Below are positions 16,505 through 25,284 of a DNA stretch of 41,665 nt, one piece after another. The notes below the pieces were generated by a model. The model saw only the letters and a program-made list of their open reading frames with translations, was not told the origin of the DNA and searched no databases. Within the stretch, counting starts at the first letter, position 1, and every line of letters begins with the position of its first letter. The stretch is from Bifidobacteriaceae bacterium. GTDB lineage: Bacteria > Actinomycetota > Actinomycetes > Actinomycetales > WQXJ01. The position numbers and the translations under genes are program-made. The stretch spans positions 1 through 41,665 of the forward strand of contig JAITFE010000050.1 of assembly GCA_031281585.1 (NCBI GenBank), read 5' to 3'.

Positions 16505-17116
16505 TCACCGTCCACCGCAGGCCCGCCAGGCCCGGACCACATAGGTCGGCTCCACGCCGGGCACGGGCGCGAGTGACACGACCTCGGCCCCGCTCAGCCC
16601 GCGTCGGGCCAACGCCGAACCGCACTCGGCCAACTCGTCGGCCGCGCTGGATCCTTTCAGCGCCAGGAACACCCCGCCGGGTACCAGGAGGTCGGAGGTC
16701 CAGGAGGCCAGCTTGTCGAGCCGCGCGACCGCCCTGGAGACCACCGCCGCGGCCCTCCCGCGCGGCGCGAGCTCCTCGACCCGCGAGCGGATCACGGACA
16801 CGTTCCCCAATCCCAGCGCTGCGACCGCCTCTTCCAGCCAGTCGGTCCGCCGTTTCATCGAGTCCACCAGTTCGAAGCTCAAGTCGGGACGCATCAGCGC
16901 CAGGACCAGCCCCGGCAGGCCGGCGCCGGATCCCGCGTCCACCACCGTCCCCGCATCCGGCAGCAGCGCCGCCAGCACTCCGCTGTTGACCAGATGCCGC
17001 TCCCACAACCGGTCCAGTTCACGGGGGCCTATCAGACCCCTTTCCACCCCGCCCGCGGCGAGCAGCAGGGCCAGGCGCTCAACGCCCGGCAGCGCCGCTC
17101 CGAAGAACTCCCTCAC
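16505..17116 (-). CDS. rsmG: 16S rRNA (guanine527-N7)-methyltransferase RsmG
   Basis: Methylates G527 of 16S rRNA using SAM. VREFFGAALPGVERLALLL is the family N-terminus, LDRLWERHLVNSGVLAALLP precedes the SAM-binding loop VVDAGSGAGLPGLVLAL, and FELVDSMKRRTDWLEE and VVSRAVARLDKLASW follow. GTG at 17116 gives 203 residues, close to the usual 200-210. The frame is open to a GTG at 17185, which would overlap jag by 44 bp, so the exact start is uncertain. Gene order after jag is conserved. Loss of RsmG is known to give low-level streptomycin resistance in other bacteria. Confidence 0.93.
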   Translation of the reverse strand: MREFFGAALPGVERLALLLAAGGVERGLIGPRELDRLWERHLVNSGVLAALLPDAGTVVDAGSGAGLPGLVLALMRPDLSFELVDSMKRRTDWLEEAVAALGLGNVSVIRSRVEELAPRGRAAAVVSRAVARLDKLASWTSDLLVPGGVFLALKGSSAADELAECGSALARRGLSGAEVVSLAPVPGVEPTYVVRAWRACGGR

Positions 17117-17141
17117 CCGGCCGCAGGCCCCGGCGGGCCGT

Positions 17142-17654
17142 TCAATCGGCGGGCCGGATGACCACGTACCGCTCGGGCTCGACACCCGAGGATTCGCTGA
17201 TCAGGCCGGCCTCCGCCACCGCGTCGTGGACCACTTTCCGCTCAAACGCGTTCATCGGCTCCATGGCCAGGTTGACGTTCTTGGCTTTGACCTCCGCGAT
17301 CGCCTCGCGGGCCACGGCCTGCAGCTCCTCGCGCCGCGCCGCCCGGTATCCCGCCACGTCCAGCATCAGCCGGGATCGCTCGCCGGTCTTGGCCTGCACC
17401 GCGATCCGCGTCAGCTCCTGCAGGGCGTCCAAGACCTCCCCGTCCGGCCCGACCAGCCTTTCCAGGTCCCGGTCCAGAGGGTCCTCGGAGACGATCGCCA
17501 CAACCGCCCGGCCGTGGTCCACGTCAATGTCGATGTCGCCTCCGATGTCCGCGATGTCCAGCAATTCCTCCAAGTAGTCGGCCGCGATTTCGCCGTCTTC
17601 CTCGAGTTTCGCCACCCCGCGCGACACGGTTTGGTCCTGATCGCCGTCACTCAC
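17142..17654 (-). CDS. jag: RNA-binding protein Jag/KhpB (KH + R3H domains)
   Basis: A 170-residue RNA-binding protein linked to cell elongation and membrane-protein insertion in other bacteria. GTG at 17654 follows GAGGAG with good spacing. A short acidic N-terminus precedes a KH-type domain (VAIVSEDPLDRDLERLVGP, DGEVLDALQELTRIAV). The R3H domain holds LMLDVAGYRAARREELQAVA and MEPMNAFERKVVHDAVA. The large N-terminal Jag_N domain of some Firmicutes is absent, as is usual in actinobacteria. It starts 10 bp after yidC, so they are cotranscribed. Confidence 0.93.
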   Translation of the reverse strand: MSDGDQDQTVSRGVAKLEEDGEIAADYLEELLDIADIGGDIDIDVDHGRAVVAIVSEDPLDRDLERLVGPDGEVLDALQELTRIAVQAKTGERSRLMLDVAGYRAARREELQAVAREAIAEVKAKNVNLAMEPMNAFERKVVHDAVAEAGLISESSGVEPERYVVIRPAD

Positions 17655-17664
17655 TGCGCTCTCC

Positions 17665-18933
17665 TCACTTCCGCTTCTTGCGGGTTTGCTTCTTCGGCTG
17701 GGAACGTTGGCCGCCCGCCGCCTTCGCCTGGTCGCCCGATGCCGTCTTGCCCGTCCCAGCCGCGCCCCCCGAACCGGCGGACCGGTCAGAGCCGCCGGCC
17801 CCGCCTTTGCCCTTCTTCGCCCCGGCGGGTCCGCCGCCTGAGCCCCCCGAACCGTCCGAACCGCCGGAGGCGGCCTTCGGCTCCGCGTCGCTTGGTTCGA
17901 TCTCCCGGCGCGGGTCGTCCGCCCGGGGCGAGGGGTTGGCGGCCTGCAAAGGCCCAGACCGGCGTTGCGACCGGCTGGTCCGCTTCGGCTGCGCGCGCTG
18001 GGCCTGGGGCGGCGCTGGGGAGTCCGAAACGGCATCGTCGGATTCGCCTTCAGCGGGCAACCCCTTGCGCAACCGTTTCTTGGCTTTTCTGGCCTTCATC
18101 CGGGCTTCGGCCTCGGAGCCTGGCGCGGGCATGTTGCGGATGACGAAGAACTGCTGCCCCATGGACCAAACGTTCGTGGTGAACCAGTAGATCAGGACGC
18201 CAATCGGGAAGTTGACGCCGGAGACCGCGAAGATGCCGGGCATCATGTACATCATGATTTTCTGAGTCCGGAACATGGGGTTGTCCATGGCGGACTGCGG
18301 CATGTTCTTCATGGTGAGCTGCCGCTGCGTGGTGAAAGTGGTGACGGACATCAAGATGATCAGGATGACCGTGACTATCCGCACCGCGACGGGCGAGGCG
18401 CCCGCCCAGGTCTTGTCGTCGAGGAAGGTGGCGGACAGCGGCGCCCCGAACAGGTGGGTGCTCTCGATGTCTTTCGCCACGGCTTGGTCGATCGGTCCGA
18501 TCGAACTGCCGCCCTCGTAGGTGCCCTTGGCCAGCTTGCCGAGCGAGTACAGGACGCGGAAAAGGGCGAAGAACAGGGGCGACTGCGCCAACACGGGCCA
18601 ACAGCCGCTCATCGGGTTGGAGCCGTTCTTGCGGTACAGCTCCATGGTCTCTTCCTGCATGCGGCGCCGCGAGACCGGGTCCGTCTTGCCCTTGTAGCGC
18701 CGCTGGATCTTCTGCAATTCGGGTTGGAGCAGCTGCATGCCCCGAGACGAGCGGATTTGTTTGACGAACAACGGGATCATGATGACGCGCATGATGATCA
18801 CCAAGACCACTATCGACAGCACCCAGGCCAGGCCGTTCGCCAGGCCCAGCACCACGCCCAGTTGGTGCGCTCCGTACATGATCCACGCGACCACCCACAT
18901 GATGGGCCGCAAGATCTTGTCAAACCAGTCCAT
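17665..18933 (-). CDS. yidC: Membrane protein insertase YidC (Oxa1 family)
   Basis: Inserts and folds inner-membrane proteins with or without SecYEG. The 422-residue actinobacterial form lacks the big periplasmic domain of Gram-negative YidC. Helices include ANGLAWVLSIVVLVIIMRVIM, PVLAQSPLFFALFRVLYSL, VRIVTVILIILMSVTTF and GIFAVSGVNFPIGVLIYW. The groove arginine lies in FVKQIRSSRGM. After the last helix comes a basic, Ser/Pro/Gly-rich tail of about 145 residues ending KKQTRKKRK, probably ribosome-contacting. Glycine/alanine low-complexity in the tail (about 17700-17880) is unusually long. It lies 3 bp from yidD and 10 bp from jag. Confidence 0.96.
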   Translation of the reverse strand: MDWFDKILRPIMWVVAWIMYGAHQLGVVLGLANGLAWVLSIVVLVIIMRVIMIPLFVKQIRSSRGMQLLQPELQKIQRRYKGKTDPVSRRRMQEETMELYRKNGSNPMSGCWPVLAQSPLFFALFRVLYSLGKLAKGTYEGGSSIGPIDQAVAKDIESTHLFGAPLSATFLDDKTWAGASPVAVRIVTVILIILMSVTTFTTQRQLTMKNMPQSAMDNPMFRTQKIMMYMMPGIFAVSGVNFPIGVLIYWFTTNVWSMGQQFFVIRNMPAPGSEAEARMKARKAKKRLRKGLPAEGESDDAVSDSPAPPQAQRAQPKRTSRSQRRSGPLQAANPSPRADDPRREIEPSDAEPKAASGGSDGSGGSGGGPAGAKKGKGGAGGSDRSAGSGGAAGTGKTASGDQAKAAGGQRSQPKKQTRKKRK

Positions 18934-18935
18934 AG

Positions 18936-19193
18936 CTACCTCTCCGCTCCCCGCCAGTCGGGCTCCCGCCGCTCCGGCACGTGGTCAACCCCGCCCGGGT
19001 TGAACGGCTGGCACCGCAACAGGCGCCCGACCGCCAGACCGCCGCCTTTGATCAGGCCGTGTTCGCGCAGCGCCGTGGCGGCGTATTCGGAGCAACTCGG
19101 ATAGAAGCGGCAGCGCGGCGCGAACAGCGGCGAAATCCACCGCTGGTAGGCCCGGATCAGCGCCGCGGGCCCGGCCGCCGCCAGGCTTGTCAT
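18936..19193 (-). CDS. yidD: Membrane protein insertion efficiency factor YidD
   Basis: A small (85-residue) membrane-associated factor aiding YidC-dependent insertion. The signature [25 protein letters not shown] with three cysteines, then ALREHGL and [17 protein letters not shown], is complete. ATG at 19193 overlaps the rnpA stop (ATGA) and follows GAGGGAAG. The frame is open to an earlier ATG at 19214, which would lie inside rnpA and is less likely. It ends 3 bp before yidC. Confidence 0.94.
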   Translation of the reverse strand: MTSLAAAGPAALIRAYQRWISPLFAPRCRFYPSCSEYAATALREHGLIKGGGLAVGRLLRCQPFNPGGVDHVPERREPDWRGAER

Positions 19194-19543
19194 TTGGCCG
19201 CTTCCCTCACGCATCTTCCGACCGCTCGCTCCAATTCCCTATAGTCCGCCGATGCCGCCGGCCCCAGCGCCCGCACCACCACCCGTTTGGGCTCTTCCAA
19301 GTTGGGCAGTTCCGCCGCCATGATCGCCCTCAGCCGCCTGGCCACCCGGTGCCTGACCACGGAGTTGCCAACCGCTTTGGACACCACCACGCCCCCCTGC
19401 CAGACGGCCGTTCCCGTTTGGTCCGCCCCCCGGTTGACCGCCGCCGCGTAGACGACGGCCAGCCGACTGCCGCAACGCCGTCCGTTCCGGATGACGTCTT
19501 GAAAGTCGGCTCGCCGCCTGAGGCGATGCGGCTGGGCCAGCAC
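19190..19543 (-). CDS. rnpA: Ribonuclease P protein component
   Basis: The protein cofactor of RNase P, which trims the 5' ends of tRNA precursors. It has 117 residues, as usual. N-terminal [22 protein letters not shown] and the RNR-type motif [22 protein letters not shown] (basic helix that contacts the RNA subunit) are visible. It begins 10 bp after rpmH and overlaps yidD by 4 bp, so the rpmH promoter should serve the whole minus-strand operon. Confidence 0.95.
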   Translation of the reverse strand: MLAQPHRLRRRADFQDVIRNGRRCGSRLAVVYAAAVNRGADQTGTAVWQGGVVVSKAVGNSVVRHRVARRLRAIMAAELPNLEEPKRVVVRALGPAASADYRELERAVGRCVREAAK

Positions 19544-19553
19544 GGCTGGGCGC

Positions 19554-19691
19554 CTAAGCGGTCAGCTTGGCCCGCCCCCGGCGCCGTCTGGCCGCCACGA
19601 TGGCACGGCCGGCGCGAGTGCGCATGCGCAGGCGAAAACCGTGCTTCCGGGCACGCCGCCGGTTGTTCGGCTGGTAAGTCCTCTTAGTCAC
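19554..19691 (-). CDS. rpmH: 50S ribosomal protein L34
   Basis: A 45-residue, very basic ribosomal protein: [19 protein letters not shown] then [22 protein letters not shown] at 19691 is the start, behind AGGAG with 7-base spacing. The longer open frame upstream has no support. It is the first gene of the rpmH-rnpA-yidD-yidC-jag-rsmG operon, divergent from dnaA. This divergence is the standard actinobacterial origin arrangement. Confidence 0.97.
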   Translation of the reverse strand: MTKRTYQPNNRRRARKHGFRLRMRTRAGRAIVAARRRRGRAKLTA

Positions 19692-19825
19692 GTGACTACT
19701 CCTGAAACGTCCTGGGTGATGCCACCCTTCCCGCGCCGAGGGTGATATCCGGTACCGCGATTGGTCCGTCCCTGCGCAGCCGGGGCCCACACTTGTGGGC
19801 AGGAGTCATCGCATAGCCGCAACAA

Positions 19826-19855
19826 AATCTAGGCGTGCGGGGGCTCCTGGGTCAA
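19826..19855 (-). promoter_or_regulatory. Predicted sigma-70-type promoter of the rpmH operon
   Basis: Read on the minus strand, TTGACC (19855-19850) and TAGATT (19831-19826) are separated by 18 bp and lie 135 bp upstream of rpmH. The -35 matches consensus at five of six positions. No equally good promoter was seen for dnaA on the other strand. Confidence 0.6.
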
Positions 19856-19983
19856 ACCGGGCGCCCGCCGTCCCGCCGAGCCGCCGCCGGCCGGCGTGTT
19901 CGCCTGGGCACCAGGCCACTTGCCCCAAGGCCGCCAACCGCCGTTAGGCTGAGACCTCTAACTTGCGGCGAAAGGGGTCGGCG

Positions 19984-21369
19984 TTGAGCAATCCACCGGG
20001 CATTGACCAGCTTTGGAGCACGGCGGTCGACTCCTTGGTCAGCTCCGGCCAGGTGATGGGCCAGGGCTACGGCTTCATCCAGTTGGTCAAGCCGCTCGGC
20101 TTTGTCGGCGACACCGCGTTGTTGGCGGTGGTGAACGACTACGCCAAGGAGTTCTTGGAGTCGCAGTTGCGGGACGCTCTGACGGGGGCGCTTGGAACCG
20201 CCGCCGGCCGGCCGGTCAACTTCGCCATCACCGTCGACCCGTCGTTGAGCGAAGTCTTGCCGGCCGAACCGGTCTCACCAGATCCGGAGCCGGTCCCCCC
20301 GAGGGCGCCCGTCCAGCCGCCGCCCGCGGCCGGGCACCAATCGCATCTTCAGCCCCGCTACACCTTCGAATCCTTCGTGGTCGGATCCTCGAACCGGTTC
20401 GCTGCCGCGGCCGCCCGCGCCGTGGCCGAATCGCCCGCGAAGACCTACAACCCCCTCTTCATCTACGGGGGCTCCGGCCTGGGCAAGACCCACTTGATTC
20501 ACGCCATCGGCAATTACGCCCTGACGCTGGACCCCAGCCTCAAAATCCTCTACACAACTTCTGAGGAGTTCGCCAACGACTTCATCAACTGCGTGCAGGT
20601 CGGCCAAATGGAGGCGTTCAAATACCGCTACCGCAGCAACGACATCCTCCTGATTGACGACATCCAGTTCCTGACCGGCAAGGGCCAGACCATGGAGGAG
20701 TTCTTCCACACCTTTAACACGCTTTACAGTTCCGGCAGCCACATCGTCATCACCTCGGACACCCCGCCCAAACAGCTCAACGGCTTCCAGGACCGGCTCT
20801 TGACCCGCTTCGAAGGCGGCCTGCAGACGGACGTTTTACCCCCGGAATTGGAGACCAGGATCGCCATTCTGCGTCAGAAGGCGGCCAGCGAGGGCCTGAG
20901 CGCCCCGGATGACGTGCTCGAATACATCGCCTCGCGGGTCTCTTCCAACATCCGGGAACTAGAGGGCGCGTTGATCCGCGTGACGGCTTTCGCCAACCTC
21001 AGCTCCCAGGCGGTCGACATGTCGCTGGCTGAGATCGTCCTGCGCGACCTCATCACCGACCATGAAACCGAGATCACGCCGACCTTGATCATCGGCCAAA
21101 CCGCGCAGTACTTCTCTTTGACGCTTGACGACATTTGCGGCCCCTCACGCAGCCGGAATCTGGTCGAGGCCCGCCAGATCGCCATGTACCTGTGCCGCGA
21201 ATTGACGGACTTGTCGCTGCCGAGCATCGGCCGCGAGTTCGGCGGCCGCGACCACACCACGGTCCTTCACGCCTGCAACAAGGTCAAGTCGACCTTGTCG
21301 GAAAAGCCCGCCCTCTACACCAAGATTTCCGAGTTGACCTACCGGATCAAACGCCAAGCCGCGGCCTAG
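19984..21369 (+). CDS. dnaA: Chromosomal replication initiator DnaA
   Basis: An ATP-dependent initiator that binds DnaA boxes and melts oriC. TTG at 19984 is preferred (AAAGGGG six bases upstream), giving 461 residues. Domain I (about 1-90) recruits partners. A short proline-rich linker (about 95-120) is domain II, much shorter than in Streptomyces. The AAA+ domain has Walker A GGSGLGKTH (about 162), Walker B LLIDDIQFL (about 223), sensor I ITSDTPP and the arginine-finger region DRLLTRFEGG. Domain IV carries SLPSIGREFGGRDHTTVLHA (signature about 420), which reads the boxes. It stands alone, divergent from rpmH and followed by oriC. Confidence 0.98.
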   Translation: MSNPPGIDQLWSTAVDSLVSSGQVMGQGYGFIQLVKPLGFVGDTALLAVVNDYAKEFLESQLRDALTGALGTAAGRPVNFAITVDPSLSEVLPAEPVSPDPEPVPPRAPVQPPPAAGHQSHLQPRYTFESFVVGSSNRFAAAAARAVAESPAKTYNPLFIYGGSGLGKTHLIHAIGNYALTLDPSLKILYTTSEEFANDFINCVQVGQMEAFKYRYRSNDILLIDDIQFLTGKGQTMEEFFHTFNTLYSSGSHIVITSDTPPKQLNGFQDRLLTRFEGGLQTDVLPPELETRIAILRQKAASEGLSAPDDVLEYIASRVSSNIRELEGALIRVTAFANLSSQAVDMSLAEIVLRDLITDHETEITPTLIIGQTAQYFSLTLDDICGPSRSRNLVEARQIAMYLCRELTDLSLPSIGREFGGRDHTTVLHACNKVKSTLSEKPALYTKISELTYRIKRQAAA

Positions 21370-21984
21370 GAAACCGGTGAATAAACCCGCCTCCCAAGCA
21401 GCCGGCCGGGCTTGACGCCGCGTTTCCGCTGGTCAGGTTTCCTCTGCCCGTCGCCGCCACGGGCCGAGCGCGGTTATTCGCCAAGCTCCTCGCCCGCTCC
21501 GCGTCTAAAGAGCGGGCCGGGCTTCGCCTGTTTGCGTTCCCCGCCCCGATCGGCTCATAAGTGAACGCCGCGTTAACGGTTGGAGAACGTTCGGGGCCAT
21601 TCTTCCGAAAAAGAATTCCCCAGTTGTGGGAAAACCTGTGGACAGCGGTGGACGACGGGCCGGTTCCGGGGCACAGTCGCCCCCGGAACTGTGGACATCC
21701 GCACCCTCGGCCCAGGCGGCCCACAGGCCGGTCATCTTGCCCACCGCCTGTCCACGGCCCTGTCCACAGCCCGAAGCCAGCCCCCACCTGCGCGGCGGCG
21801 GGCCGCCCACACATTCCACAGCCCCTACTACTACGATTGCTTAACTCGACTGGAATTGCTGTGGATAGCGCACATCGCTTGGCCGGCGGCCGCCGCCTAT
21901 TGGCACAGGCGAAAGCGGAAGGGCCAAGACCAGTTTGACGCGGCGTAGGGTTGGATTGAACAAAGAGGATTTGGAGGAAACGCC
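21370..21984. other. Origin of replication (oriC), dnaA-dnaN intergenic region
   Basis: A 615-bp non-coding region with a cluster of DnaA-box-like 9-mers related to TTGTCCACA, on both strands. They are at 21637-21645, 21690-21698, 21749-21757, 21760-21768 and 21860-21868 (the last close to TTATCCACA), with weaker ones at about 21624-21632 and 21813-21820. They fall in the right half of the interval. The 21825-21875 stretch (CTACTACTACGATTGCTTAAC) is locally AT-richer and could be the unwinding element. The left half (21370-21560) shows no boxes. Position between dnaA and dnaN is the standard origin site. Confidence 0.9.
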
Positions 21985-23112
21985 ATGAGGTTCATGGTCG
22001 ACAGAGATGTGTTGGCGGACGCGGTCGGTTGGGCCGCGAGGGCACTCCCGGCGCGCCCGCCCAGCCCCATCCTGAGCGGCGTGCGGGTCAAGGCCGCCGC
22101 GGAGGAAGGCGGCAAGGTGACGTTGGCGAGCTTCGACTACGAGGTCTCGGCCAAAGTCGAGATCGCCGCAGACGTCGAAGACGGCGGCGAGATCCTCGTC
22201 TCGGGGCGCCTCCTGGCGGAAATCGCCAAGCTGTTGCCGGCCAAGCCCGTGACCCTCCAACTGGACGGGCCGAAGGCAGTGGTGACCTGCGGTTCTTCGA
22301 CTTTCACTTTGTTGACCATGACGCTTGACGACTACCCGGCCCTGCCGGTCCTGCCTTCCGCCGTGGGGGCCATCGAGGCGGGCCAGTTCGCCTCGGCCGT
22401 CGGCCAGGTCGCGGTGGCCGCCACGCGGGATGAGACACTGCCGCTTCTGACCGGCGTCCGGATCGAGATCGAGGGAGAGAATCTGACCTTCCTGGCCACC
22501 GACCGGTACCGCCTGGCCATCAAGGAGCTGACTTGGAAGCCGACCGCCCCCGACGTCTCGAGGGTCGCCCTGGTCAGGGCCCGCACGCTCAGCGACGTCG
22601 CGAAGTCTTTTGGGCACACCGAGGAGATCGAGGTGTCATTGACCGCTCCCGGAATCGCGGACATCATCGGTTTCGCGGCCGCCGGCCGCGAAACCACCTC
22701 GCTGCTGATCGACGGCGAATACCCGCAGGTTCGAAAGCTCCTGCCGGATTCGTTCGACATCTCGGCGGTTTTGTCGGTCCCGGCCTTGATCGAGGCGGTC
22801 AGGCGGGTCTCCTTGGTGGCGGACCGGAACACGCCGGTGCAGATCGCGTTCGAGGAGGGCCAGGCGGTCTTGAACGCCGGCGCGGGCGACGACGCGCAGG
22901 CCTCCGAGGTTCTCGAGGCCCAGGTCACCAACCCGATCAATGTTGCCTTCAACCCGCACTACCTCCTTGAGGGCCTGTCGGTGATTGGCGCCCCGGAGGT
23001 CAAGCTGCTGATGAACTCCCCGACCAAGCCGGTCCTGTTCCAGGGCCAATCCGACGGCCAAGTCCTCCCGGACTACAAATATCTTCTGGTCCCGATCCGC
23101 TTCACGGTCTAG
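21985..23112 (+). CDS. dnaN: DNA polymerase III sliding clamp (beta subunit)
   Basis: The ring-shaped processivity clamp of the replicase, 375 residues, the usual length. ATG at 21985 follows GGAGG with good spacing. The three repeated clamp domains can be followed: MRFMVDRDVLADAVGWAAR at the start, LPLLTGVRIEIEGENLTF and TDRYRLAIKEL in domain II, and VQIAFEEGQAVLN with PNYK-like LPDYKYLLVPIRF at the C-terminus. This C-terminal segment borders the peptide-binding pocket. It is first after oriC. A GC hairpin follows its stop. Confidence 0.97.
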   Translation: MRFMVDRDVLADAVGWAARALPARPPSPILSGVRVKAAAEEGGKVTLASFDYEVSAKVEIAADVEDGGEILVSGRLLAEIAKLLPAKPVTLQLDGPKAVVTCGSSTFTLLTMTLDDYPALPVLPSAVGAIEAGQFASAVGQVAVAATRDETLPLLTGVRIEIEGENLTFLATDRYRLAIKELTWKPTAPDVSRVALVRARTLSDVAKSFGHTEEIEVSLTAPGIADIIGFAAAGRETTSLLIDGEYPQVRKLLPDSFDISAVLSVPALIEAVRRVSLVADRNTPVQIAFEEGQAVLNAGAGDDAQASEVLEAQVTNPINVAFNPHYLLEGLSVIGAPEVKLLMNSPTKPVLFQGQSDGQVLPDYKYLLVPIRFTV

Positions 23113-23116
23113 GACG

Positions 23117-23132
23117 GCGGCCAAAGGGCCGC
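23117..23132 (+). terminator. GC hairpin behind dnaN
   Basis: GCGGCC at 23117-23122 pairs with GGCCGC at 23127-23132 over a 4-base loop, starting 5 bp after the dnaN stop. No U-run follows, so termination efficiency is uncertain. It separates dnaN from a convergent toxin gene. Confidence 0.4.
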
Positions 23133-23227
23133 GATCCAATGGTTGACGAGAGTCAAGCCGACACGGGGTCGCCGTGTCCGCGTCCGGGTCGCGGAAACCG
23201 GACGTGGGACGCTGGCGGTGGCTGGTT

Positions 23228-23596
23228 CTAAACTCGCGCGAGCCACCACTCCAACGGCGCGGAGCCGAGGCCCGGCGGCGGGTCGGAAGCCAGACACTGC
23301 AACGAGGCCGCGAGGCGCTGCAATCCGCCGCGCGTGCGCGGGAAGGCCCGGGAGCGGCAGTAGACAATTCCCAGGTGTCCCGGCACGCGCTTGACGGCCG
23401 CCGGAAATGTGGTGACATCCTCGGTTACCACGACCCGGCCGTCGGCGACGGCCGCCATGAGGACTTCGGAGTCTGGGGCCCCCATCAGCAGGGGCCTGTC
23501 GGCCGTGATCGCAACGGCGTCGATTCCCGTCTCCCGCAGCAGTCGGGCCAATGCGGGCGGATAGTGTTCGTCCAGCAGAAGCCGGATAGCGCTCAC
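23228..23596 (-). CDS. DUF5615-type PIN-like toxin
   Basis: A 122-residue protein of the DUF5615/PIN-like group, predicted RNA nuclease toxin. The start VSAIRLLLDEHYPPALARLLRE has the LLDEH motif with catalytic D, followed by GIDAVAITADRPLLMGAPDSEVLMAA and VVVTEDVTTF, which supply the later acidic residues. GTG at 23596 overlaps the antitoxin stop (GTGA). The C-terminal half (LGIVYCRSRAFPRT) fits the family. It lies between dnaN and recF, where many actinobacteria keep gnd or nothing. Regulation is probably by the antitoxin. Confidence 0.82.
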   Translation of the reverse strand: MSAIRLLLDEHYPPALARLLRETGIDAVAITADRPLLMGAPDSEVLMAAVADGRVVVTEDVTTFPAAVKRVPGHLGIVYCRSRAFPRTRGGLQRLAASLQCLASDPPPGLGSAPLEWWLARV

Positions 23597-24018
23597 CGGA
23601 CGTGGTCCAATTCCCGCCTGCGCTCCCAAGCCGAAAAGGCCGCCTCCTGCTCGGCCTGAATCCGCGCGACTAGAGCGTCAATCTCCTCCCGGTTGTCCGC
23701 CCAGTAGGCCAGCGCCGCCTCGACTTGGTCGGGGCGCAGCCCGGTGGCCTCGGCGACCAGCGAGACGGACCGGTCCGGAGCCCGGTGCTGCAACCAGGCT
23801 TCCGCCACAGACCAAATCTCCGGCCCGTCAACGAGCGCCGCGCGCCGTTCGCCCGGCACGGGCTCCACGAAGCGGACGCGCGGATGACCTTGGAGCCGCA
23901 GCCATTCGGCGACGGCCACGCTGATCACTCCGGACCGGGTGGCGCCGGTCCGCCGGGTGTGCGCCTCCAGCGCCTCGTCGACTGCTGCCGGAAAACGCAC
24001 ATGCCTCGGAGATACCAT
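23593..24018 (-). CDS. Antitoxin with ribbon-helix-helix N-terminus
   Basis: A 141-residue protein predicted to repress its own operon and block the adjacent DUF5615 toxin. ATG at 24018 begins MVSPRHVRFPAAVDEALEAH, then RTGATRSGVISVAVAEWLRLQGHP, a CopG-like ribbon-helix-helix. The C-terminal half has SVAEAWLQHRAPDRSV and VAEATGLRPDQVEAALAYWADNREEID, a DUF433-like helical region often found in partners of DUF5615 proteins. The frame is open upstream to 24351, but no better start exists. No Shine-Dalgarno is seen, so the mRNA may be leaderless. Confidence 0.78.
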   Translation of the reverse strand: MVSPRHVRFPAAVDEALEAHTRRTGATRSGVISVAVAEWLRLQGHPRVRFVEPVPGERRAALVDGPEIWSVAEAWLQHRAPDRSVSLVAEATGLRPDQVEAALAYWADNREEIDALVARIQAEQEAAFSAWERRRELDHVR

Positions 24019-24162
24019 GTAACACAGCGTATCGCAGGTACGTCGACGAGCCGAGTCAAGTGGTAGGAAATGGTCGGCGAGAGAATGCTTCGAGGGTCTC
24101 AACGGTTCGGTCGGCCGGACGGCCCGCGCGGCGGTGGCTCCGGCGGTTAGTACGCTGGGGCA

Positions 24163-25284
24163 GTGCATCTGAGCGACCTCGCCTTGACTGACTTCCGGTC
24201 GTATCAGGATGCCGTTTTGCACCTTGAGACGGGGGTCACGACCTTCGTTGGCGGGAACGGGCAGGGCAAGACCAATTTGGTGGAGGCCGTCGCCTACCTG
24301 GCCACTTTGTCGTCGCACCGGACCGCCACCGACCAGGCGTTGGTCAGGCAAGGCGCCGAGAAAGCCGTCATCCGGGCGCGGCTGGCGCGCGGCGATCGGG
24401 CCGCGCAGGTCAGCCTGGAGATCGTCCCCGGGAAGGCGAACCGGGCGTTGATCGGCCGCGCCAAGGTCAGGCCCGTCGAACTGCTGGGAGTGACCAGGGC
24501 GGTCGGCTTCGTGCCGGAAGACCTAGCCTTGGTCAAAGGGCCGCCGGACCTCAGACGCCGCTTCCTCGACGAGTTGACGCTGCAACTCAGGCCCTCCATG
24601 GCCGGTGGCTTCGCCGACTACCAGCAAGTCGTCCGGCAGCGGTCCGCCCTGTTGAAGTCCCTGGCCGGGCTGGGCGGCGAAAAGCGGCGCGAAGGGATTG
24701 GCGGATTGGAAATCTGGGACGGCCCCGCGGCGGCGCTCGGCGCGGCGATCACCGTCCAGCGGCTCGCGCTGGCCGAAAAGCTGCAGCCCCGGGTCGACCA
24801 GCTTTACGGGCAGTTGGCCGGCGGGGGAGGCGCCCGTTTGGCGTACCGGCCAACGGTTGAGGCCGCGGCCGGCGATGCCGTGGCGGACGTCGAGCGCAAA
24901 CTCCTGGACGCGATGGCGGCGGCCAGGGACCGGGAGATCGACCGCGGGGCGTGCCTCTACGGACCGCACCGCGAGGAGTTGGAGTTGACGCTGGGCGAAC
25001 TGCCGGCGCGCGGATACGCGTCGCACGGCGAATCGTGGTCGCTCGCGTTGGCGCTGCGACTGGGGTCGTTTCAAGTGATCCGGGCGGAGGTGGAAGACGA
25101 CCCGATCCTGATCTTGGACGACGTGTTCGCGGAATTGGACACGGACAGGCGCCAGGCCCTGACCGGCCTGGTGGCCGGCGTGGAACAGGTCCTGGTGACG
25201 GCGGCGGTCCGGAGCGACGTGCCGGACGGACTGACCGACCGCTGGCAGACCGTGGCCGGCGGCCGGGTGTCGGATGATGGCTGA
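24163..25284 (+). CDS. recF: DNA replication and repair protein RecF
   Basis: An ABC-type ATPase that helps load RecA at single-strand gaps. The 373-residue length is normal. GTG at 24163 gives MHLSDLALTDFRSYQDAVLHLE. Walker A GGNGQGKTN starts at G30, and the family block FVPEDLALVKGPPDLRRRFLDE is clear. The signature ASHGESWSLALALRLG and Walker B PILILDDVFAELD are near the C-terminus. It overlaps the DciA-like gene by 11 bp, forming a two-gene unit ending at a palindromic repeat. Confidence 0.96.
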   Translation: MHLSDLALTDFRSYQDAVLHLETGVTTFVGGNGQGKTNLVEAVAYLATLSSHRTATDQALVRQGAEKAVIRARLARGDRAAQVSLEIVPGKANRALIGRAKVRPVELLGVTRAVGFVPEDLALVKGPPDLRRRFLDELTLQLRPSMAGGFADYQQVVRQRSALLKSLAGLGGEKRREGIGGLEIWDGPAAALGAAITVQRLALAEKLQPRVDQLYGQLAGGGGARLAYRPTVEAAAGDAVADVERKLLDAMAAARDREIDRGACLYGPHREELELTLGELPARGYASHGESWSLALALRLGSFQVIRAEVEDDPILILDDVFAELDTDRRQALTGLVAGVEQVLVTAAVRSDVPDGLTDRWQTVAGGRVSDDG

